Shown here: piece after piece, positions 32,937 through 42,905 of the stretch
How the letters are laid out: each line of letters begins with the position of its first letter
Position numbering within the stretch: position 1 is the stretch's first letter
NCBI RefSeq assembly: GCF_028583425.1
Contig: NC_072800.1
Coordinates: forward strand, 95,077,001-95,141,000
Direction: 5' to 3'
Origin: Eublepharis macularius
Taxonomy: Eukaryota > Chordata > Lepidosauria > Squamata > Eublepharidae
DNA length: 64,000 nucleotides
Notes under the pieces: model-generated
The model's input: only the letters and a program-made list of their open reading frames with translations
What the model was told of the DNA's origin: nothing
Database searches by the model: none
Position numbers and translations under genes: made by a program

Positions 32937-35900
32937 ATAAACCATGCAAGCTGGGGACCTGCAAGACTTGGGGGGGGGGGATCCCACCCGCCCTCCCACT
33001 TGCTTGCCCTCCCAGTCAGGCACTCGCCTGCCAGCCTACCCAGTGGCTCACAGGGCAAGGCAAGGGGGGGAGGGGCTGGTTCTGCCCTTCTCCCCCCACA
33101 CCTGCTGGTCTGCTGCACTGCTGCCTTGGGGGCGAAGGAGGCGGAGGGGCCTGACTGGAAGGGTTCAGCCCCTCCCCCCACAGGCACATGACGCTCCACA
33201 GGCCCCTCCCCCTCCTACGTGGCTCCCCTTCCTCGGGAGGAGGGGGGATGCTTCCAGGGGGTGGAACTGTATTGTCTGTGATTGCCCAAGCATCACAACT
33301 TGGTTTTGAGGAAATTAAGCGCTCCCACATCATTTTTTCCAGATTTTTCTGAAACCTGGGGGCATCCCCAAAGTTTGTTTTTTAAAAAATCTCCCATCTC
33401 TTTCCATGGCTCCAGTTTGTGAATCGAAACGTTTCTGCAAATGGGGCCATGCTTACGATGAGAGATGCCGGCTTATTTTAAGATGCCAAAGCCACTAAAC
33501 TGTCCTGAGTTCAAACGAAACAAACGGGGGGGGGGTTGGTCTCAAGGACCTCCATGACGGGGATTGTGGGTGCCGTGCCCAGAACTCCTGCCGCCTCTTG
33601 AGCACTGAAGGGCCCCAGCTCCTTTTGCGTGGCGAGAAGTTGCAAAGCTCCGCTTCGCTCTCCGGAACGAAGCAGCTGCCCTGTAAAAGGGTTCGCCCTC
33701 GCGTTGCCAGGTGGCCCGTCAGAGGCATCTGGGCAGCTGGCATGCAGGGCACGAAGGCTACATCTCCTGCTGCTGCTGGACTCAAAGACCATTTCTTCGG
33801 AGGCAGATTGCCTCTGCATATGGAGGTTCCATCTTGGTGGCATGACCGAATGCCCTCCACGGACCCACCCTGGGCATGCAAGCTGAGCACCAAATAAACA
33901 CGTGGCTTTAAGCAAGGCACCCCCCCCCAACCTCCCACCCTCACGCTCAGGTGGTTCTTAACGACAAAAGCAATGACTTCTGCCATCCAGGCCAGCGGCA
34001 GAAGGCACCTGCGTGCCGCAGGGCCCCCATCCTCTCACCTACAGTACATGTCGTCTGGCTGTCCAAAGGGAAGGGAGCCGTGGAGCAAGTCGGGCTTCTG
34101 GTCCGCCAGAAGGGCGGTTTTGCAGCTGCAACTGAAGCACTTGAAGAGCTTTCCCAGGGCCAGCTGTGTGCGGATCCGTCCCGCCTCTTGCTCCTCGTAG
34201 ACAAAGTTGTTGTTGCAGTCGATGCAGGTGAAGCCCGGCTGCTCCCGGCGATGAATGCTCTGGTGGGCTGCGAGGCTCCCGAGAGTGCCAAAGAACTTCC
34301 CACACTCTGGGCACGGCAGGGCTCGCTCGCTGAAGTGGACGCGGAGCAGGTGGGAGATGAGGGTCTCTCTCTCTGGGAAGCTCTGGCCACAGTCCTTGCA
34401 GTCATAGGGAGGCGGGCCCTTCAGCTTCTCCTCCTGCTTGACACAGAACTTGGGGTCTGCCGGGGAAAGGACAAAGGAGAACGGGAGGTCAGTGGGCAGG
34501 TCTGGGCAGGAGGAAGGAGCCTCCCGAGGGGGGCCGCAAGGCCCTCCCTGCAGCCCAGCGCCTGGTGTCTGTCCAAGGTGCCTGATGCTCCAGAGGGGGA
34601 CACGGGAGAAAGCCCTTCCTGCCCACAGCTGAATCCCAGTGCCCAGCACTGGCTTTGCCCGTAAGGGGGCCAAACATGCCCTGCCCCACCTGGAAACCTC
34701 CAGCCCCCCTACGCAGTCAGCGATCAATCCAAACAGCCCCCTCCCCCCGCCCCAGTCTCTCCCACTGCCTGGACATATGTCCAGAGAGTTCTTGCCCGCT
34801 CTCTTTGCTGAAAAGAGCTGCAGCCACACACGAATGGAAGGGGTGGTGGTGGCGGCAGACAGGAGGGTTCCTTGAGCAGCTAGGAGGGGGGGGGGGCCGC
34901 TTCCCATTCCCTCCATGCCTGATGGGCCAGGGCCAGACCTGCCTCCAGGGAGAGCAGCCTGGGGACTCCCCGGCGCCAACACTGCCACGAGCCCCACGGG
35001 CCACTCACCAGGACTGGAGGCAGCGGGAACTTCTACCCCTTCTTCTTCTTCCGAGTCAGTCTTCTTGCTTGTCCGCTCTGCGTCCAGCTGGCCCCCAACT
35101 CCCCGGGGAGCCACGTTCCTGCAGGCTGTCCCACACAGAGAAGAGGGGCCGTCAGTCCCGCCTCCTGTACAGGGCAGAGAGGAAGCAAAGGCACCGATTG
35201 AGGGCAGGCAGGCAGCCTTCGTGCTCAGGCCTGGGAGTGAAGCAACCCGTTTTTGAGGGGAAAGGAGGGAGGGAGGGAAATGGTTCCCAGAGCGCCACCC
35301 CCCTCCCAAGAACCACTGCAGCCCACCGGTTAACAAGAGGCCTGGGAGGCTGAGGTGCAAGTGGGGGGACTTCTGATGGCCAATCACCTGTACAGTTCAA
35401 GCTGTCCTGAACCACGAAGGAAAGCGGGGTTGAAAGATTCAATAAATAACAAGTAACTTCATAAACCTTGGCTTGTCTCAACTGGGCTGCCACTCACCCT
35501 CTCTCGCTTATCCTACTGATACTTGCTGTTTGTTGGGGGGGGGGCTCCAAGGGGCAGCCTCCCATCCGGGCATTTATCAGCTACACGCCACCCCCACTCA
35601 CAAGGGGCAGGGGGATGTTTCTTGGCACAGGGCACCTGCTTTCCAACAATTGCTGCCTGTTGCCGTGGGCTACCTTGATTCTCTGTTCTCTATCTTGCAG
35701 CTCCACCTGCTTTTACACTCTGGCTGGTAGGGTACTGCAGAGAAGGTGTGTGTGTGTGTGTGTGTGTGTGCCCACATGCAACTGCTCCCCCTCCAAGACA
35801 GGCAAAGCTGAACCAGATGAGGCACAAGAAAACTCTGAAGAAGTAGAACCAGCTCCCTCTTACTCTCTCTGCAGAAGTTCAGTAAAGATCACATTTCTAA

Positions 35901-38627
35901 AATTTCTCAACATCTTAATTTTGTGCAAAAGCAGCCCTGCAGTTCCCTCAGCCCCCGCCCCCCAAAGAAGTGAGCAGGGTGGGTGGGCACCCTTCCTTCT
36001 GGCCTACGAATTGCTTGGGGAGACTCGATTCAAAGTTCCATATGTTTTAGCACGTTTTCTGGATTTTTAATAGTTTGATCCGAGTTGTTGCAGCTTTTCT
36101 TGGCAGTTTCATGTTTTTGTTGCATGCATTACACTACATGGTAACTCAGTACAAAGAACAGTTACAGCTTTGTGGTGCTGATGTTCTTATGTTTTATTTT
36201 GTGGGCTGCCTCAAGCAGGCTTGGTGAATTGGTGGCGCAGAAATAATCTTAATAAAGGAACAAACCAACCAACTTTTGGTTCACCTATGAAGAGAGTTGG
36301 GGGTGGAGAGGGATGACCGTTAAACAACACGGGAGCATGCAGGCCAAGGGAACGGCCTCCCTTTCTCTAGGCTTGAAGCATTTTCTTCCCAGCCGGGCAC
36401 CAACACCAGGAATCAGCTCAGCGCAGTGAGGTAAGAGAGGATGCGTGTGTGTGTGCGTGTGTAGAAGTGTCTCCCCACAGGTTCCATCTTGGCTTGCTGA
36501 GCAAGGAAGAGAAACTCGCCCACTGAGGTGGCCACCCTTCCCTGTGCCTCACTGGCAAATGAGGATTTAGTTGCACGTAGACCACTCTGCCCTCTCTGCC
36601 TAGAGTATTGCTGTAAATTCTGTAAAATTTATCTCCACTCGGTTGAAAGCAAAGAAGTTACACCCCCCCCCTCAATAGTGCCCATTAAAACCAATGGAAA
36701 TGTATAATGAATTGGAAGTTATAAGTATAATAAAAGAAATAAAAAAACGTTAAAAGAATCTGAAGAAAAATTCTGTGTCAAGCCCAAGTCAACTGTTGCC
36801 CAGCCACTGCAGGCAACCGTCCCCTGAAGGCGGAAATGCCTTTGTGGAGGGGCGGCTGCTCTTCGGAGGGGCGTCCTGAGGTAGCAAGGGAGAGGTAAGG
36901 CCTGTTTGCCCCTCAACCCTGTGACAGGCAGGCCCAGCCCTTGGGGCACAGCAGAGGGCTCTGCCACAGGGGTCTCCAAACTGGACCAGCAATGCGCCCT
37001 ACCACCTATGGCCAAGGGCTCCCCTCTAGGACCAGCCACGGGGGAGACACCGATCTCACTGGGGCACGATCAATAATCTCTCATTTTTTCCTTACAGAAG
37101 GGTCAGACCGGTTGATGATGCACATGCCTTTTTCACTGTCCTACTAAAACATCTGAGGGTTATTGAACAGGATTTGACCAAGCAGCCCCCCCCCCCTGCT
37201 GTGCCTGTAACTCCTCGGCCCCCTTGCTTCAACGACTGGGCTGCCCAGAAGGTTTCACACTGGAATCGCTCTGGAGAGGAGGGCTGCAGACGGTCCCTCA
37301 GTCCCTGCAGAGGTATTTGCCAGTCTCCTGGGCTCAGACAGGTGCAGGGCAACCCCACTGAGCTCGGGGGCCAGAGCTGTGCTGCTCACTCTCTTTCTCT
37401 GGGAAGGGGCCAACCAGCGTTGTTTGGCACAGGAGTAATGTCTGGATGGCAGCTGCTGTGGGGCACTGGGCAGGAGGGCCTCTTGCCGTCACGCTTTGCC
37501 TCGGGGCGCCTGACTGGAAACAGGATGCTGGAGCAGACGGGCCTTTGGCCTGATCAAGCAGGGCTCTTAATTTGGTGGATGGATGGGGAGAAAGGCCAAG
37601 TGTCCACGTGCCAATCCCTGCCCTTCTTTTTACCATGGGCAGCCTCCAGCAGGGCCCCCAGAGGAATGAAGCTCCACAGACAGAAGCCTCGGCCAGCCTG
37701 GTCAGTACTTGGGCCAACATGACGATGTGCTGCCCTGCCGACGTCTCCCTGGAGCGTCCAGGGATTGCGGACTCCAAACTTGCTGCTCTGTCCTCCCCCC
37801 GCTCCCGAGTCGCTGCAATTTGCACCCTCATCAATAGTACTGATCGTACAGAAGTGCAAGGCCAGCTGAGGGCTCTACAGCTGACTGCCAAACGCAGCCA
37901 GCCTAGAGGGAGGGACACCCCCCCCCCCACACACACGCCCAGAGTCTGGAGGGCCTGCCTTCCAGCAGGCTGAGTGAGCGCAATCATCCATGCAGCTCCC
38001 AATGTGAGGAAGAAGCGCCACCCCCCCCCCCCCATCACTTACCCAGGCTGGAGACTTCGGGAGTGGCTTCCCAGGTTCCCTCCTGAAGGGGAGGGGCCTC
38101 CCCTCGTGCTATCCGGGATAGGATCTCTGGCTGGTTGTCCTGCGCAGAAGCTGTTCAAAAGAGAGATCGAAGAGAAGTCACCTGAGGATGCCTGAGAGGC
38201 AAAAGACAGAGCCCACGAGAGAAGGCAGAGGCAGCCAAGGTCTGCCAAGTTGAGAGCAAAAGGAGAACATGAGCCCTTGCCCTCCGGACCACCCAGCCCT
38301 GGCGCAAGTGCCACCCTCAGCAGGAGGGAGGGCTCTTCGCGGCCTGTGCAGGTGCCAAGCTAGGCTCCTCCCCTTGGAGCTCGTGCTTCAGCCTCACAGG
38401 CCGCCGCCTCCTCCTCAGCTCTTTGAGAGCCCCCAGGCAATTGGTGCATCTGGCAGAGGCGGATTCTGGTGGCCGTAGCAGTGCCCCCAAAGTCCTGGGC
38501 CCTTACCTAGAGAGGCCACCAGGGTGTGGTTTTCCTTCATCACATCCCAGTATAGGGCCTTCTGCCAGGCTGTCAGCTCAGCCCACTCCTCTGGGGAGAA
38601 ATAGACCGCCACATCTTCAAACGTCAC
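30307..38627 (-). CDS. KRAB - C2H2 - Myb/SANT - Harbinger DDE fusion gene
   Basis: Six exons on the minus strand: KRAB-A 38627-38507, KRAB-B 38151-38043, acidic linker 35125-35009, zinc fingers 34456-34039, Myb/SANT 32772-31916, DDE 31514-30307. All have GT-AG ends. Phases join the last four exons in frame, for example TGT AG|C CAC CAG into the Myb/SANT exon and CAG A|CT TGG into the DDE exon. About 940 aa without the N-terminus. KRAB domains recruit TRIM28 and silence chromatin; Myb/SANT proteins and DDE nucleases are the two products of Harbinger transposons. I infer a nuclear DNA-binding repressor built by transposon capture. Caveats: five Gs in the KRAB-B exon shift the next junction unless an acceptor 7 nt downstream is used; the first exon is unknown; expression is unseen. 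Two separate genes (KRAB-ZNF and HARBI1-like) are the alternative. Confidence 0.75.
31916..32772 (-). CDS. Exon: Myb/SANT-like DNA-binding domain
   Basis: Starts after 'ccttccgttcctgcag' and ends at a strong donor, gtaagt. The N-terminal part, [17 protein letters not shown] ... [16 protein letters not shown] ... [19 protein letters not shown], is a Myb/SANT-like (Myb_DNA-bind_4) trihelix like those of ZSCAN20/29 and of Harbinger Myb proteins, with its spaced tryptophan and LEQC-R-K motif. A basic patch ([15 protein letters not shown]) that could be a nuclear signal follows, then about 150 residues of proline- and glutamine-rich low-complexity sequence. Confidence 0.85.
32905..32936 (+). repeat. 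(ATG)n microsatellite
   Basis: About ten tandem units in the intron just upstream of the Myb/SANT exon. On the minus strand it reads as a run of isoleucines, which is not coding. Confidence 0.95.
34039..34456 (-). CDS. Exon: C2H2 zinc fingers
   Basis: Phase 1 in, phase 2 out. Two complete fingers: [20 protein letters not shown] (then LRVH, H-x4-H) and [20 protein letters not shown] (then SIH, H-x3-H). A third pair of cysteines, [10 protein letters not shown], has no matching histidines, and another cysteine cluster, KCFSCSCK, follows. Two fingers are few for a KRAB protein, so sequence recognition probably relies on the Myb/SANT domain too. It ends TACTGTAG|gtgagagg. Confidence 0.88.
35009..35125 (-). 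CDS. Exon: acidic linker
   Basis: Open across 117 nt, [20 protein letters not shown] then [18 protein letters not shown], ending at a good donor, CCTG|gtgagt, in phase 1. It has two possible acceptors: '...gtgggacag' (exon end 35125) or '...cctgcag' 7 nt further in (exon end 35118). Which one keeps the frame depends on the G run in the KRAB-B exon. Confidence 0.7.
35746..35770 (+). repeat. (TG)n microsatellite
   Basis: Uninterrupted TG run in the intron between the acidic-linker and KRAB-B exons. Confidence 0.95.
38043..38151 (-). CDS. Exon: KRAB-B box
   Basis: After 'ctctcttttgaacag' the frame reads [16 protein letters not shown], which fits the KRAB-B pattern (KP-(D/E)(V/I)I--LE-GEEP). 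A run of five Gs follows. With five, the reading becomes [17 protein letters not shown]; with four it would be [19 protein letters not shown], which looks more like a KRAB-linked tail and gives the phase 1 ending usual for this exon. The donor is CTGG|gtaagt. Confidence 0.7.
38507..38627 (-). CDS. Exon: KRAB-A box
   Basis: Reads [20 protein letters not shown], then [20 protein letters not shown], with every hallmark of KRAB-A (DVAV-FS-EEW, LY-DVM-EN, LVSL-like end). 121 nt, phase 0 in and phase 1 out, bounded by 'ccttgtctttcag' and CTAG|gtaagg. The intact DV, EW and MLE-like (MKE) positions suggest TRIM28 binding is possible. Confidence 0.92.
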
Positions 38628-39477
38628 CTGAAAGACAAGGCGCTTCTCGCATTCAGCACCAGCTGGCCCCTGCAACAGCAGCAGAAGCCCCGGCACAACT
38701 GAGCACCCTCCTTCCCAGCTTGTGTGTTTCCAGCAGAACAGAAAGGGGGGGGGGGCTGCTGTGCTTCCTCCCCTCCTCCAGGGCCCAACCACACTACTGG
38801 CTGCGGCACCCACAGGCTCCTGCCCAACCTCTCTGTTAAGTGGAGGTCCTCAGCAATCCAACTCTCACACACACAAGCCCGTCATGTAGTACCTGCCATG
38901 TGTCTGTAATGGGCAACCTATTACTCCTCTCACACTCTGGAGAGTTCGGAGTACCTTTCAGTGCCTGGTATGTGGAAGTTCAGTGGGTTATCGCTGCTTT
39001 GAAGTTAAACACTTTCACTTCTGTAGCCAACGGCCTTGAGGCCAGATGTGGCTAGTCTGAATTGTATCTTCCCAACTTGCTATTGTCGTCTATCGTAGTC
39101 TAAACTCTGATACTTTTTGCCTCTGGCGTTAGCACCAGAATCTCAATGGGCTACTAACCTGGGGGTGGGACATTAACCTGTAACTAACCAGGCTTTCCCT
39201 CAATGTGTCACTGCCAATTCCACTGTCTGAGCACCTTGAACCTGACAGATCTCGAATAAAAGTTACTTCAACCAATTCACCTGTGTGATTGCTGTGGAGA
39301 ACTTGGGGATTTACTTGCCAAGGACTGACGTTTTGGCAGAAGTCCCTAGAAATATCTCTGGAGCCAGCCGCCTGAACGAGGTCATAGCTGGCATGGCGGG
39401 AAGGCGCTGCACTGCAAGGACTTACAGACTACAAGACCCCGCAAACCTGCGTGGGCTCAGTACGACTGCACCGATGA

Positions 39478-39496
39478 GACAGAGAGAGAGAGAGAG
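39478..39496 (+). repeat. (AG)n microsatellite
   Basis: Short AGAG run. Confidence 0.8.
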
Positions 39497-39784
39497 TGGA
39501 CCTCTGGTGGAGAACTCCCCTGAAGCACCACCCAGGTGCCTCTTTGTAAGGCTGGGCTGAGCGAGGGAAGAACCCGGACCTTCTTCCAAGGCCGCTCCAA
39601 CTCCAGCAAGCAGACACAACCAGCTCCTGTTTAGTAACGCTCATTACTCAGAGAACAGAAAATATTTATTTAGATTGGGGGGAAGCCAGTTTCTGAACTG
39701 GACCTGCACGTATCTGGAAGGGCTTTCCCATGCCCTCACTCCACAGCTGACTTGAACTTTTGGTGGGTTCACGTGTTCACGGCT

Positions 39785-40130
39785 GTGGTTTCAGGTGGGG
39801 AGCCACACTGGTCTGCAGTTGAAGGTTCTAGTCCAGCGGCAGCTTCAAGGCCGACGAGATTTCCAGGGCTCCTTTCTTCAGATACGTCTGAGTCTGATGA
39901 AGGGAGAACATCGGGGTCTTGGCCTCCCCTGCCATGCTTCGGGGGGCTGCTGGGGAAAGGCCTGGGCCCTAATGGACACGGTGCTCTTAGGTTAGAGACA
40001 GCGGCGGCTGTCCTGGGAAAGTGTGCGGAGGATGCTAAGACCCTGACAGAGCTCTGACTCTTGGAAGCTCCTACCCTGGAAATCTCACTGGTCTTGGAGG
40101 TGCCACTGGATTCCAATCATGGACGGATCT
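39785..40130. mobile_element. Decayed fold-back retroposon
   Basis: 'tagtccagcggcagcttcaa' with 'gatttccagggctcc' (39830-39875) and the inverted 'tggaaatctcactggtctt' with 'ggtgccactggattcc' (40077-40115) are the two arms of another member of the family. 'gtctgagtctgatgaaggg' at 39886-39904 carries a CTGATGA core. Confidence 0.5.
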
Positions 40131-40322
40131 GGTCAGAGTTGGGAGAATGGATCTTGCAGTGTGTGCAGCTGCCCAGAAAAGCACAACCAGCTGTGACTAC
40201 CTCAGGAGAGTCAGGCAATGAAACCCTTGGGCCTGTGCGAAGGCATCCGGGTTCCCCTTCTCCAAAGCTGCCTTGAGCATCCCACCTGCCACTCCGTGCC
40301 ACCCCCAGCTCCACCTTCTCAC

Positions 40323-40442
40323 CTGAGCAATCCTTGAGGGGCTTTGGGGGGGCTTCTCCTGCGCCAGGTGCTCCAAGACCCTCTGATGCCAACACTGCCA
40401 CGTGCACAGGCCTGGCCAGGCTCCAGGGGGCACTGAACAGTC
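40323..40442 (-). CDS. Candidate upstream exon (unproven)
   Basis: Bounded by 'gggctgttcctctgcag' and GCTCAG|gtgagaagg, 120 nt, open in phase 0-0 (EHLAQEKPPQSPSRIAQ end) and in phase 1-1. In phase 0 it would join the KRAB-A exon directly in frame. No domain is recognised, so it may be a chance exon. Confidence 0.3.
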
Positions 40443-40859
40443 CTGCAGAGGAACAGCCCACAAACTGGTGCCTTCACAGCCTGGGGGACGAGGAGGAGCA
40501 CAAAGGATTTGGCACTGAGCTGAGCACGGCAAGGACGCTTGCGGAGCACCACCTCCCCACACCAGGAAGAGCAGGACTCCCAGCCTGCTGCGGCAGGACA
40601 GAGGAGGACTCCGGCCTCAGAACACGGGGCACAGTTCCACCTGCCGCCCTCCTGCTCTCGCTTGCTGCCGTTTGCTCCACACAGGTAGCCAAACAAAAAG
40701 GCTTCTTATCTGCTTGGCTGGATGGAATGTGCTAAACTGACCCTGCGTGCCTTTGTTTTCGCATGTGAGCTCTCCCCACATTCACACTCTATACAGCCCA
40801 GCAGAGTGCTAGGTGCTGCACAAGACACACAAGATACCGGATCCTTTTGAGATTCTTAT

Positions 40860-41250
40860 TTTTTAAATAACAACAACAACAACTGCGCTTATATACCGCT
40901 CTTCTAGACAGATTAGTGCCTCACCCAGAGCAGTGAACAAGTTAAGTGTTATTGCAGAATCCATTAGATAAATCATCTTCCTGATATTCAATATCATGGT
41001 AACAGCTAGGAATAAACCCACTTTCATCTGTGTTAATATTTTTGGAAATTACCCCATTTAACTTGTTTGCTAAAATCAAAGGTTAGAGCTTCATAATCAT
41101 AGCTCAACAGACAAACTGGGTGGCAAGAGCTAATACTTATATGAGGACCTTTCCTGGCTTAGGCGTTACCACCGTCTTTTATTCAGACCCAGAATTCGCC
41201 TGAGGAGACCTGCATTTGCTACAGACAATAAAGGAATAGCAAGGACCCCC
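40860..41250. repeat. Repeat-like sequence, LINE tail type
   Basis: 'acaacaacaactgcgcttat' and 'ataccgctcttctagacaga' resemble a common squamate LINE 3' end. The AT-rich remainder is not identified. Confidence 0.35.
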
Positions 41251-41751
41251 CCCGACCCCCCCCCGGGGGTGAGGCCGTCAAGGCCTCGGGGGGGGGATTC
41301 TTTTTAAGGCTTTTTCTTGCCTTAAGAACTTCTTCACAGATGTAATCATATTGAGATCCTTTTAGCCACCCTCTGAGGAAGCCCAGGATCACTGCCTTAA
41401 GCGATCTAGTGAGTGGTTGAGGGAGCTACATTTGGCCTGGGATCTCCCAGACGGCACATCGTTCGCTTTGCCATTCAGCTCTGCCACCCGAGGCTTCGGG
41501 ATCAAACGCTGTCCGGAAAGGAAGCCACGTGGAGCGCTCTCTCTCTCGCTCGCGCTCTCTGCTAACAGCAGACTCAAACGGGGAGGGGGGACAGATGCTT
41601 GGCTGCCCCCAGGTGTGACAGCCTTGACTGCTGCTGCCTCTCCCTCACCCCAGAAGGGAAGTCAGCAAAAAAGGCAGCACAGGTCACGTCCCACCAGACT
41701 CCCCCTCCAGTATGGACCTGGGACTTCATTCAGACCCCCCCCCCCAAATAC

Positions 41752-41922
41752 CTGAGCTGCTCGCAGCGTCCAGGCCTGGCACATCTGGCGTGGGAGGATC
41801 CGGCAGAGCCGCCTCTCTCTCGCCGCTCGGCTCCCAGAGGCACACGTGCTCCTCCATTTCACATCCCTGCTTGTGGCCCACTTCCTCCAGGTCAGCAACG
41901 GTCCCCCCTTTGGAGACGCAGA
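41752..41922 (-). CDS. Candidate upstream exon (unproven)
   Basis: 171 nt between 'tttttcttatatcccag' and CTCAG|gtatttg, open in phase 1-1: VSKGGTVADLEEVGHKQGCE then acidic and proline-rich sequence. SKGGTVADLEE faintly recalls a KRAB-B box. It may belong to the fusion gene or to a neighbouring KRAB transcript. Confidence 0.3.
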
Positions 41923-42754
41923 CTGGGATATAAGAAAAAACACAAGAGACGTTTACACGCTCAGTCCAGGCCGGCACACGTCTCGATGTGTCTCGTCTCT
42001 TCTTTAGAAGGTGCTCAGGCTGGGGGATGCCCTGCAAGCCCATAAACCTAAAGACACCTACAGGTGAATTTACCTGTTACCTGCAGGCAACAGCTTCGGA
42101 TGCCCGGCCCCTCTCTCCTGACACGTGCTGGAGCTCTAGCCAGACCCTTCCTCTGCCCTGCTCCAGAAGCCGAGTCTGCAGGTACTCAGCAAGGCACGGC
42201 TGCCCCACCCTCACCTGCGTGCACTGCGGCAGGTCCGGAGGGGCCCCAGGTAGAAGCTGCTGCAACGCGGAGTGAGATCAAGTCCGTTCGCAGCAGCCTC
42301 TGCTGGGGGGGGGGGCTTCCCAGTACCCGGGGTTTTGCGCAAGACCTTCTCTTGCCCACTGTTACAGCCACTACGCAACTGCAGTCTCTTCCACTGGCCA
42401 AAGGTGGACTTGCCCAAAGCCCGCCCGCCCAAGCTTGGCAGGTGGAAACTTTGCAGGGCCTGGAGAGCAGAAGGGAGGGGGGCAGCCAGCACCTTCTGTT
42501 GGGGGGGGGGGTGCTCATCCTCGTTTTTCCTGCCCTGCCCGGGCTGCCGCTGGCCGTGGTGGCTTGGCAAGCTTCGGTGGGGCTCCAAGCTGTACCCTAG
42601 AAAAGCCCGAGAGTGTGAAGCAGCAGGTCGGAAAGACGCCCAGGGCCTCGCCCCGGGACTCCGTGCTGACCTCCTGCGGCACCAGCTCTCCGGAAGGCTC
42701 ATTTCTTTTTTCTTCGTTTCTGTTCCACCCTTCCCCCCAACGGGGACCTAACGT

Positions 42755-42905
42755 GGCGCACATCACGCTCTTCTCCATTTCATCCTCACAACAATCCTGT
42801 GAGGTAGGTGTGGCTGAGTGTGCGTGACTGGCCCGAGGGCACCCAGCGAGCTTCTACGGCAGAGGGGGGAGTCCAACCAGGGTCTCCCAGCTCCTAGGCC
42901 AACAC
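42755..42905 (-). mobile_element. tRNA-SINE fragment
   Basis: 'ccatttcatcctcacaacaa' and 'cctgtgaggtaggtgtggct' match the SINE fragments at 1-130 and 26795-26955. Confidence 0.55.

Noticed and set aside
32905-32960. Poly-isoleucine stretch as coding
   Set aside because: Translation of an (ATG)n microsatellite within the intron, upstream of the acceptor at 32773.
34035-35387. One 450-codon frame read as a single exon
   Set aside because: It contains internal acceptors and donors (35125/35118, 35009, 34456) and an unconserved middle; the real exons are two short pieces of it.
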